In this document: positions 47,281 to 55,224 of the stretch, piece by piece
Layout of the letters: each line of letters opens with the position of its first letter
Position numbering within the stretch: the stretch's first letter is position 1
Source of the DNA: Gordonia polyisoprenivorans NBRC 16320 = JCM 10675
GTDB taxonomy: Bacteria > Actinomycetota > Actinomycetes > Mycobacteriales > Mycobacteriaceae
Direction of reading: 5' to 3'
NCBI RefSeq assembly: GCF_000241325.1
Contig: NZ_BAEI01000031.1
Location: forward strand, 496,001-560,000
DNA: 64,000 nucleotides
Position numbers and translations under genes: made by a program
Notes under the pieces: generated by a model
Told to the model about the DNA's origin: nothing
Seen by the model: only the letters and a program-made list of their open reading frames with translations
Databases searched by the model: none

Positions 47281-48725
47281 CGGTACTCCCGAACCCGCGG
47301 CACCAGGCCGAGAGCCAATGCCACGGCGGCGAACACGGTCAACACCAGAATCCCCGACCCGGTGTATCCGATGACCCGCTGAGCGGTGTTGATGTCGTCG
47401 CGGAACGACGTCCGGGTGGTGGTGATGGCGTCGGTGAGCGATGAATCGACCGCGGCGTAACTGCTCGCGGTGCTCTGCGGGTCCGCGCCGATGGTGAGCG
47501 TTCGGGCCTGCGCGAAGTCGCCGCGCTCGATGGCCGCGCGCGTCTGCTGATCGGACTCGCGCCACTGATCGAGGGCGGTCGTGATGGACCGAACCTGGGT
47601 GGTGGTCAACGCGCCGGCGTCAGAACTCGTCTGACCACCGAGGTCGGCGAGGATCGTGCTGATACCGGCGGTGGCGCCGGAGAAGGTCTGATCGAGATCG
47701 GACTGATCGGTGCGCTGCACCAGCGACAAGGTCTCGGCCGAACGCGCCTGCTGGGTGAGGATGCGGGCCTCGGTCAGTTGCCGCAGCGGGTCGGCGCCGT
47801 CGGTCTTCGCCGAATTGGTGGCGGCCACCGACGCCAGCCCCGACACCAACAGCCAGACCAGTCCGCCGAGAATCGCGGTCAACGCGGCGACCACCCCGAT
47901 GTTGAAGCGACGGCGGGTGCGTTTGGTGAGGAACCGCGAGGTACCGATCAGCGCGAGCGCGAGGACCAGCAACCCGAAATACACCCCGTAGGGCGGGATG
48001 GTCAGGGTGCGTTGGGGATCGGCGATGGCGTCGGATCGGCGCTCGTAGAGGCGCTGCGCCGCGGGCAGGATCTGATCGTGCATCACCGCCGACGCCTGCC
48101 CGAGATAGGCGCTGCCCACCGGGTTGCCGAGCCGGTTGTTGGTGCGCGCGGTCTCGATGAGTCCGCTGTAGACGGGGATCGTCGTCGCCAGGGTCTGCAG
48201 GTCGGCGTTGACCGCGCGATCGTCGTCGTCGGTGTCCTCGCCGGGCGCCCCCGAGGTGCCTGCGGCCTTCATCAATGACGCCGACGCGGTGGCCAGCGCA
48301 TTCGAATAACGGCTACGCAGATCGGGGGACTCCAGGCCACCGGAGATGAACGCCGAGTTGGCCGAGGCGTCGGCGATCGACAGCGAACTGTAGAGCACCT
48401 GTGAGGCCTCGGCGAGCGGCTCGCCCTGGTCGATCATGTTCTTCAGCGCGTTGGTGCGATCCTGCAGCACGGTCGATCCGTACCAGCCCACGCCCAGGAT
48501 GGCGAGTACGAGCACCACCCCGATCATCACCAGCTTCCCGGGGGTGGTGCCCGCGTAGTGGCGCATCGTGGCCAACGGTGATTGGGTTCGGTTGCGGCCC
48601 AGCGACATCAGCTCGCGGCGGTCGGCGAGAACCTGACGGATGGGTGGCGACGACGCGTTGGGCCGGATGGTCTTGCCCGCACGGGTGAGCACCGTCCGCA
48701 CGGGAGATGCCTGGCCGGTCACCAC
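47277..48725 (-). CDS. glnX: GlnX membrane signal transducer (Rv0412c-like)
   Basis: 482 residues, four predicted membrane helices: GKLVMIGVVLVLAILGVGW near residue 65, IPPYGVYFGLLVLALALIG, VAALTAILGGLVWLLVSGL in the middle, and a C-terminal ILVLTVFAAVALALGLV. Two extracytoplasmic helical regions (Ala/Thr/Gln rich) lie between, typical of four-helix-bundle sensors. GTG 48725 (or 48722) has AGAAGGG upstream. In relatives GlnX links extracytoplasmic GlnH to cytoplasmic PknG. Divergent from mutT3. Confidence 0.88.
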   Translation of the reverse strand: MVTGQASPVRTVLTRAGKTIRPNASSPPIRQVLADRRELMSLGRNRTQSPLATMRHYAGTTPGKLVMIGVVLVLAILGVGWYGSTVLQDRTNALKNMIDQGEPLAEASQVLYSSLSIADASANSAFISGGLESPDLRSRYSNALATASASLMKAAGTSGAPGEDTDDDDRAVNADLQTLATTIPVYSGLIETARTNNRLGNPVGSAYLGQASAVMHDQILPAAQRLYERRSDAIADPQRTLTIPPYGVYFGLLVLALALIGTSRFLTKRTRRRFNIGVVAALTAILGGLVWLLVSGLASVAATNSAKTDGADPLRQLTEARILTQQARSAETLSLVQRTDQSDLDQTFSGATAGISTILADLGGQTSSDAGALTTTQVRSITTALDQWRESDQQTRAAIERGDFAQARTLTIGADPQSTASSYAAVDSSLTDAITTTRTSFRDDINTAQRVIGYTGSGILVLTVFAAVALALGLVPRVREYR

Positions 48726-48984
48726 ACGATCCCTTCTGGCTCGTCGGTCGTTCGTGTCGTTGTCCTCGCCCCGGCATCCCCGTCCGAAGCGACGACGTGG
48801 CCCCCTCGGGTCTATCGCCTCTTCGGTGCCGGTCTGTTTCCACCCTAACCGCGCGCACGTGACCTCGGCCTCACCACGCGGTGGTGTTTCGGCGAACCTG
48901 GCCCTGGTGGCCCCACTCACATACGGTGGAGGTCGGCGGCGAATCCCGGAGAGCCCGGATCGTCGGTCGGCGTCAGGAGTCGCG

Positions 48985-49467
48985 GTGCGTGGAGACGGGG
49001 ACGGCTGGGTCATCGACACCGATGGGTCACGGTATTGGGGTGTCAACGGGGCGGCCGGATTACTGCTGCGCACCCTGCAACCCGACGGCCGCACACTGAT
49101 ATTGCTGCAACATCGCGCGGTGTGGTCGCACCAGGGCGGCACGTGGGGACTGCCCGGTGGTGCGCGCGACTCGCACGAGAGTGCCATCGACACCGCGCTG
49201 CGCGAAGCGCAGGAAGAAGCAGGTCTCGACCCCGCCGACGTCGAGGTGGTCGCCGCGCTGGTCACCCACCGCGCCAAGGGCGGCTGGACTTATACGACCG
49301 TCATCGCCGACATCGACGAACCCGTGCGGACCATCGCGAACGGCGAATCGGCGGAACTGCGCTGGGTCGACGAGGCCGACGTCGACGAGTTGCCGCTGCA
49401 TCCCGCGTTCGGTGAGGCCTGGCCCGGACTGCGGGACCGGATCGCCGCGCTCGATCCGCAGAACTGA
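48985..49467 (+). CDS. mutT3: NUDIX hydrolase, MutT3-like
   Basis: About 160 residues. The Nudix box GGARDSHESAIDTALREAQEEAGL (G-x5-E-x7-REUxEE) is intact, preceded by LLQHRAVWSHQGGTWGLP and followed by ELRWVDEADVDELPLHP, all as in M. tuberculosis MutT3 (Rv0413), which hydrolyses oxidised nucleotides. GTG 48985 is chosen because CAGGAG lies 6–7 nt upstream and codons before it lose the G/C third-position bias; GTG 48859 would add 42 residues. Syntenic with mutT3. Confidence 0.88.
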   Translation: MRGDGDGWVIDTDGSRYWGVNGAAGLLLRTLQPDGRTLILLQHRAVWSHQGGTWGLPGGARDSHESAIDTALREAQEEAGLDPADVEVVAALVTHRAKGGWTYTTVIADIDEPVRTIANGESAELRWVDEADVDELPLHPAFGEAWPGLRDRIAALDPQN

Positions 49468-49482
49468 ACGGCGCCCGGTCGT

Positions 49483-49851
49483 CTACCGGGGTAGCAGCCG
49501 GTTGGCGCCGGCGATGAGGGCGTTGACGTTGGCTTCGTCGCCGGTCGCGCCGTCGCCGTAGGCCCAGCACTGCCGGTCGTCGCGCTCGCACAACAGGAAT
49601 GCCGCGAACCCGCGATCGGTCGGGCGCTGGTGCAGCGAGACGATCGACACCGGGGCGCCGAGGTCGTGCAGGATCGAGGTCATCGCGCCGACCGGTCCGG
49701 TCGCGGTGGCCGACATCGACATGATGCGGTCGGCGTAGGCCATCGTCGCGCGGCATTCGATCATGTCGGCCGGTGCGGGGGTGATCGAGAGCGAGCCGAG
49801 CCGGATCGTGCCGGTATCGGCGTACATCTCGGTGAATTCCTGCCAGGTCAT
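49483..49851 (-). CDS. stand-alone LeuA regulatory (dimer) domain protein
   Basis: 122 residues resembling the C-terminal allosteric domain of 2-isopropylmalate synthase: GTIRLGSLSI, TATGPVGAMTSILHDLG, then VSLHQRP..GFAAFLLCE and WAYGDGATGDEANVNALIAGANRL, matching the GxGPVDA…AAYVE…WGVG…AxxxAxNR pattern. No catalytic domain is attached. ATG 49851 has GGAGG upstream. It lies convergent to mutT3 and upstream, on the same strand, of nothing related. Leucine binding or LeuA partnership is inference; it is absent from the mutT3–thiE junction of M. tuberculosis. Confidence 0.75.
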   Translation of the reverse strand: MTWQEFTEMYADTGTIRLGSLSITPAPADMIECRATMAYADRIMSMSATATGPVGAMTSILHDLGAPVSIVSLHQRPTDRGFAAFLLCERDDRQCWAYGDGATGDEANVNALIAGANRLLPR

Positions 49852-50032
49852 GCCGTCTGCCTCCTCACGGATACCTCGGGGGAGTCGCGTCGTGAGCGGG
49901 CCGCGGGAACGCGGATTCGCGCTGCCGGGCGACTCGGTACAGGAACAGGGTGCGGGAGAAAGGTGACGGCTGTGCATCGTGGATCATCGTTTCGGTCGAA
50001 GAGAAGATGACCGACGAGAACGCGCAACGACC

Positions 50033-50070
50033 CCGCAGCGGGGGGTCGGTCAGATCAGACCCCGCTGCGG
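50033..50070 (-). terminator. G/C hairpin downstream of thiE
   Basis: CCGCAGCGGGGGGTC (50033–50047) pairs with GACCCCGCTGCGG (50058–50070), about 13 bp with a two-base bulge and a 10-nt loop. It sits in the 329-nt gap between the thiE stop (50181) and the LeuA-like start (49851), both leftward, so it probably ends the thiE transcript. The rest of the gap shows no gene. Confidence 0.55.
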
Positions 50071-50180
50071 CGGGTTACGAGCGCGATTCGTGTGCACATG
50101 ATCGGGCCACTCTAACGCCGCAGCACACCCGCGGGCAAGGGAGATCCGGGTGTCCGCGGGCCCGACGCTGCCGAAGTGAT

Positions 50181-50882
50181 CTACGCCAGACCGGCGCGCA
50201 ACTGCGCGGCCGCGGCCGCGGGGTCGTCGGCGGCGGTGATCGCGCGCACCACCACCGCGCGACGGGCACCGGCGTCGCGGACCTCGGGCAGCCGCGCGGA
50301 GTCGATGCCGCCGATGGCGAACCACGGCTTGGATACACCTGCGACCTCGCGCACCAGACCGAGCCCGGGGGCTGCGCGCCCGGGTTTGGTCGGGGTCGGC
50401 CAGCACGGACCGACGCAGAAATAGTCGACGGCGTCGTCGGCGATCGCCGCGTGGGCCTGGTCGGGATCGTGGGTGGAGACCCCGACGATCACGTCGTCGC
50501 CGACGATCCGCCGCGCCTGCTCAGGCCGCAGATCACCCTGACCGAGATGCAGGACGTCGGCGCCGGCGAGCAGCGCGATGTCGGCGCGATCGTTGACCGA
50601 CAGCAACGCCCCGTGTGCGTCGACGACGCCGCGCATCTCCGCCAGGATCGCCAACTCCTCACCGGCCTCGAGAGCCCCGAACTCCCGCTCACCGGGAGAT
50701 CCCTTGTCGCGCAACTGGATGAGGTCGACACCACCGGCCAGGGCGGCGTCGACGAACTCCAGTAGATCTCCGCGTTCGCGTCGGGCGTCGGTGCACAGGT
50801 AGAGCCGCGCGGCACGCAGACGTGCCCGCCGTGGATCGTCGGTGGGGTCGCCGTCGCGCGCAATCCGGTTCTCTCGGGGCAT
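50181..50882 (-). CDS. thiE: thiamine-phosphate synthase ThiE
   Basis: Joins HMP-pyrophosphate and thiazole phosphate to thiamine phosphate. 233 residues, TIM barrel. Visible: RLYLCTDAR at strand 1, [70 protein letters not shown] and [17 protein letters not shown] 50882. Divergent from thiO–thiS–thiG with the TPP riboswitch serving only the rightward genes; no riboswitch is apparent on the thiE side. Confidence 0.94.
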   Translation of the reverse strand: MPRENRIARDGDPTDDPRRARLRAARLYLCTDARRERGDLLEFVDAALAGGVDLIQLRDKGSPGEREFGALEAGEELAILAEMRGVVDAHGALLSVNDRADIALLAGADVLHLGQGDLRPEQARRIVGDDVIVGVSTHDPDQAHAAIADDAVDYFCVGPCWPTPTKPGRAAPGLGLVREVAGVSKPWFAIGGIDSARLPEVRDAGARRAVVVRAITAADDPAAAAAQLRAGLA

Positions 50883-50944
50883 GTCTCACAGGCTAGGGCA
50901 CGGGCGTACCCGCACCCATCGCCGCGCTGTTAGGGTGGAGGACA

Positions 50945-51036
50945 CGACACGGGAGTCCGGGGTACGCCGGGCTGAGAGTGCGGGACGCCCCCGCTGACCG
51001 TCACACCTGATCCGGATCATGCCGGCGAAGGAAGGA
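50945..51036 (+). ncRNA. TPP riboswitch (THI element)
   Basis: Canonical thi-box segments: GGGAGTCCGGGGTACGCC, then GGGCTGAGAGTGCGGGA (50969–50985), then ACCTGATCCGGATCATGCCG GCGAAGGAAGGA (51005 onward), i.e. the CTGAGA and ACCTGAT…AATGCCxGCG(T/A)AGGGA consensus. It lies immediately upstream of thiO and overlaps the only purine-rich ribosome-binding sequence, so control is probably translational. Confidence 0.93.
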
Positions 51037-51045
51037 CTGCAGAGC

Positions 51046-51063
51046 ATGAGCACCCGAGCATGA
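51046..51063 (+). CDS. possible 5-codon leader ORF (MSTRA)
   Basis: ATG AGC ACC CGA GCA TGA begins 10 nt after AAGGAAGGA at the 3' end of the riboswitch and its stop overlaps the thiO ATG (ATGA). thiO itself has no ribosome-binding site of its own. Ribosomes recruited at the riboswitch could translate this mini-ORF and then re-initiate at thiO. It may also be fortuitous. Confidence 0.35.
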   Translation: MSTRA

Positions 51064-52168
51064 CCCCCGCCGACCGCACGGACACCGCGGGCGGCGCACG
51101 CCGCACCCTCGCCGTTGTCGGCGGCGGAATCATCGGGTTGACCTGCGCACTTGCCGCCGCCGATGCGGGCTGGCAGGTCACCGTCGTCGACGCCGGCCGA
51201 AACCGGCGCGCGGCGTGGGTGGCCGGCGGGATGCTGGGCTCCCTCGGCGAGGGCCACCCCGGTGAGGATGCGTTGCTCGCGATCTCCGAGCGGTCGGTCC
51301 GCCGATGGCCGGCGTTCATCGAGCGACTCGGCGACCCGCGGATCGCCACCGCCGCCGACTCGCTGTTCGTCGCGACGACCACCGCCGACGCGGCCTACCT
51401 GACCCAACTCGCCAACTTCGTGTGGTCGACCCGCCCGCACGCCGTGGATCGGCTCAGCCGCATCGACGCCGCCGGGGTCCGGGCACGGGAACGGGCGATC
51501 GGCGCGCGGGTGCGCGGCGGCTATCTCGCGACAGGCGAAGGGGCCGTGGACAATCGGCGACTCCTCGCCGCCCTCGAGTCCGCGTTGGTCGCCGCCGGTG
51601 GCCGCATCGGCACGGGCCGGGTGACCGATCTCGCCGACCTCGACGACGCCGATCAGATCCTGCTCGCGGCGGGCGCCGGGCTGGCCGATCTGTGGCCCGC
51701 AGCGCCGATCCATCTCGCCAAGGGTGAGGTGCTGCGGCTGCGCGCCGACCGCATGACGGTGCCACCTCCACGTCATGTGATCCGGGCGCGGGTCGACGGG
51801 CGCATGGTGTATCTGGTGCCCCGTCACGACGGAATCGTGGTTGGCGCAACCCAATACGAGGGTGACATCGAGGAGTGGCGCTCGGGCGAGCCGCTGCCGC
51901 AGGCCGTCGGCGTCGCCGAGTTGCTCGCCGACGCGATCGAGGTCTTCCCCGGTGCCCGCGATTATGCGCTCGTCGAGGCGACAGCGGGATTTCGGCCGTG
52001 TTCACCCGACGGATTGCCGATCATCGAGCGGCTCGACGAGCGGACCGTCGTCGCCGGCGGCCATGGGCGCAACGGAATCGTGTTGGCGCCGTACACCTCC
52101 GAGGTGTTCCTGGAGTTACTCGCCGACGACGGGGCGCTCGTCGGCGTGCGCGAGGAGAGGAGTACGAC

Positions 52169-52172
<4 letters not shown>
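51060..52172 (+). CDS. thiO: glycine oxidase ThiO
   Basis: FAD enzyme oxidising glycine to the dehydroglycine needed for the thiazole of thiamine. 370 residues, DAO family: FAD motif LAVVGGGIIGLTCALAAADAG, WVAGGMLGS, VYLVPRHDGIVVGATQYEGD, GFRPCSPDGLPII and VAGGHGRNGIVLAPYT. First full gene behind the TPP riboswitch. ATG 51060 overlaps the stop of a 5-codon mini-ORF; 3' end overlaps thiS by 4 nt. Confidence 0.93.
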
Positions 52173-53156
<984 letters not shown>

Positions 53157-53249
53157 CTTGCGCCGTTCGTCGGACGGGCCACTCGTCCGACGGTGCGGGG
53201 TCATTCGATGGCAGGCCTGTGGTAACGCACGGTGTGTAGTGTCGTCGGC

Positions 53250-54383
53250 ATGCTGAGTGTCGAGAACCTCACCAAGGACTTCGGCAACGTCCGTGCCGTC
53301 GACAACCTGTCGTTCGAGGTCCGCCCCGGGGTCGTCACCGGCTTCCTCGGCCCGAACGGCGCCGGGAAGTCCACCACGATGCGGATGATGCTGGGACTGG
53401 ACCGGCCGACGTCGGGCCGCGCCACCATCAACGGCAAGCCCTACCGCGAGCTCGACCATCCGCTGCGTCAGGTCGGCGCGCTGTTGGACGCGAAATGGGT
53501 GCACCCCAACCGAAGTGCGCGCTCGCACCTGCGGTGGCTGGCCGCGAGCAACGGGATCCCCGCAACGCGGGCCGACGAGGTGCTCGAGACCGTCGGCCTG
53601 ACACAGGTGGCCCGCAAACGCGCCGGTGGCTTCTCGTTGGGTATGTCGCAGCGGCTCGGGCTGGCCGGCGCGCTGCTCGGTGATCCGCACACCCTGCTGT
53701 TCGACGAGCCGGTCAACGGGCTCGACCCGGAGGGCATCGTCTGGATTCGCAACTTCATGAAATCCCTGGCCGCCGAGGGTCGTACGGTCCTCGTGTCGAG
53801 TCACCTGCTCACCGAGATGGCACTGACCGCCGAGCGGTTGGTGGTGATCGGTCAGGGGAGATTGATCGCCGACAGCTCGGTGTCGGATTTCACCGCGTCG
53901 GCGCGCACGGTCGTGCGCGTCCGTACCCCGCAACCCGAACAGCTTCACTCCGCATTGGTCTCGGCCGGACTGTCGCCGCGCCCCGAGCAGGACCCGCAGG
54001 GGCGGCCGGTGCTCGCCCTCGACGACATCACCACCGACCAGGTCGGCGACGTCGCCGCGGCCGCGGGCGTCACCGTGCACGAACTCGTCGCGCAGACCGC
54101 CTCGCTGGAGGAGGCGTTCATGGCGATGACCGCCCACGCCGTGGAGTACCACGGCGGTAACGAGCATCCGGGCGCCGCCGTGCCGCCGCCTGCACCTGCG
54201 CCGGGTTTCGGTCCGGGCCCCGGCCAGGCGCCGGGTCAGCCGGGCCAGTGGGGGCCACCCGCACAATTCCCGCCCGGCCAGTACCCACCCGACCAGTACC
54301 CACCCGACCAGTACCCACCCGGGCAGTACCTACCGCCTGGTGGTCACCAGCAGCACGGTCCTCAGAACGGGGGACACCGATGA
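53250..54383 (+). CDS. ABC-2-type ATPase with Pro/Gln/Tyr-rich tail
   Basis: 377 residues. N-terminal ATPase (~1–225): Walker A GPNGAGKST, signature FSLGMSQRLGLAGALLG, Walker B LLFDEPVNGLDPEG, H-loop VSSHLLTEM; then a C-terminal ABC-2 accessory domain to ~305. Residues ~315–377 form a low-complexity tail with four tandem QYPP(D/G) units. ATG 53250 starts directly on the domain. Overlaps the permease gene by 4 nt. Similar to ATPases of actinobacterial drug or lantibiotic export/immunity systems; substrate unknown. Confidence 0.87.
   Translation: MLSVENLTKDFGNVRAVDNLSFEVRPGVVTGFLGPNGAGKSTTMRMMLGLDRPTSGRATINGKPYRELDHPLRQVGALLDAKWVHPNRSARSHLRWLAASNGIPATRADEVLETVGLTQVARKRAGGFSLGMSQRLGLAGALLGDPHTLLFDEPVNGLDPEGIVWIRNFMKSLAAEGRTVLVSSHLLTEMALTAERLVVIGQGRLIADSSVSDFTASARTVVRVRTPQPEQLHSALVSAGLSPRPEQDPQGRPVLALDDITTDQVGDVAAAAGVTVHELVAQTASLEEAFMAMTAHAVEYHGGNEHPGAAVPPPAPAPGFGPGPGQAPGQPGQWGPPAQFPPGQYPPDQYPPDQYPPGQYLPPGGHQQHGPQNGGHR
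54279..54338 (+). repeat. 15-nt tandem repeat coding QYPP(D/G)
   Basis: CAGTACCCACCCGAC-type units begin at 54279, 54294, 54309 and 54324, four in-frame copies, the last diverged. They encode the Tyr/Pro-rich C-terminal tail of the ABC ATPase. Copy number is likely variable between strains. Confidence 0.8.
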
Positions 54384-55159
54384 TCGAGTTGTTGCGCGCC
54401 GAGCAGATCAAGCTCACCTCCATCCGCTCGCCCTACTGGTGCATGGGCCTTGTGGTGATCCTCAGCCTCGGCGTCACCGGACTGTTCGCGGGTCTGGCCA
54501 GCAATGTCAACGAGACCGCCGGGCCCGGCGCCGCCACATCGACCTCGGCCGGTGTCGACGGCTCCGCGCTGACCGTCGCCCTTCTCGGGCTCAACCAGTT
54601 CGCCGTCATCGTCCTGATGATCATGGCCGTCCTCGGGATCACCAGCGAATATCGGTTCTCGACAATCCGCGCGACATTTCTCGCGGTGCCCAAGCGGACC
54701 TCGGCGTTGCTGGCGAAGGCCACGGTGTACGTGTCGTTGACCTTCGTCACGATGCTGGTCCTCACCGTCATCTGTGTGGGCATCCTGGTCGCGGGCATCG
54801 GTGGCTTCGGCTTCGGCGACGCCACCGTCGTCCGGCAGATCTGGGGCGTCCCCGTCTACGCGGCGCTGTGTGTGCTGCTGTCGATGGGGGTCGGCGCGCT
54901 GGTGCGGCAGACGGCCGGCGCGATCTCGATCGTGCTGGTGTGGATGCTCGTCGTGGAGACCATCCTCGGCGCGGTGCCCAAGGTGAAGGACTGGATCGGG
55001 CCGTTCCTGCCGTTCGCCAACGGGTCCCGCTTCCTCTCCGGGGCCACCGCAGGCGATGACTATCACTGGAATTCCGGGGTCTCGCTGGTGTACTTCGCGG
55101 TGTGGGCGGTTGTGGTCTTCGTTGCCGGGGTGTGGTTGGCGAACCAGCGCGACGCGTGA
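54380..55159 (+). CDS. ABC-2-type permease
   Basis: 259 residues with six predicted helices; opens MIELLRAEQIKLTSIRSPYW, the usual cytoplasmic entry of ABC-2 permeases of this group. Helices include GLVVILSLGVTGLFAGL, FAVIVLMIMAVLGITSEYRF (with the typical ITSEYRFSTIR), MLVLTVICVGILVAGI, and a C-terminal VYFAVWAVVVFVAGVWLA. ATG overlaps the ATPase stop (ATGA). Forms the membrane part of the exporter with the preceding ATPase. Confidence 0.87.
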   Translation: MIELLRAEQIKLTSIRSPYWCMGLVVILSLGVTGLFAGLASNVNETAGPGAATSTSAGVDGSALTVALLGLNQFAVIVLMIMAVLGITSEYRFSTIRATFLAVPKRTSALLAKATVYVSLTFVTMLVLTVICVGILVAGIGGFGFGDATVVRQIWGVPVYAALCVLLSMGVGALVRQTAGAISIVLVWMLVVETILGAVPKVKDWIGPFLPFANGSRFLSGATAGDDYHWNSGVSLVYFAVWAVVVFVAGVWLANQRDA

Positions 55160-55193
55160 GCCGCCCCCGTCGAACAGCTGAACCAGAGCTGCG

Positions 55194-55217
55194 TTTTAGC
55201 TGATAAAAGGACTAAAA
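55194..55217. promoter_or_regulatory. AT-rich inverted repeat before the LAL regulator
   Basis: TTTTAG (55194–55199) and CTAAAA (55212–55217) form an inverted repeat around an AT-rich centre TGATAAAAGGA, unlike the surrounding GC-rich DNA, 8 nt before the LuxR-type ATG. It may combine the promoter and an operator. The AAAAGGA also approximates a ribosome-binding site. Confidence 0.45.
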
Positions 55218-55224
55218 TACCCAC

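Noticed and set aside
48640..48984. Longer N terminus for MutT3
   Set aside because: Third-position GC bias disappears and glnX transcription starts divergently here; CAGGAG before GTG 48985 fits better.
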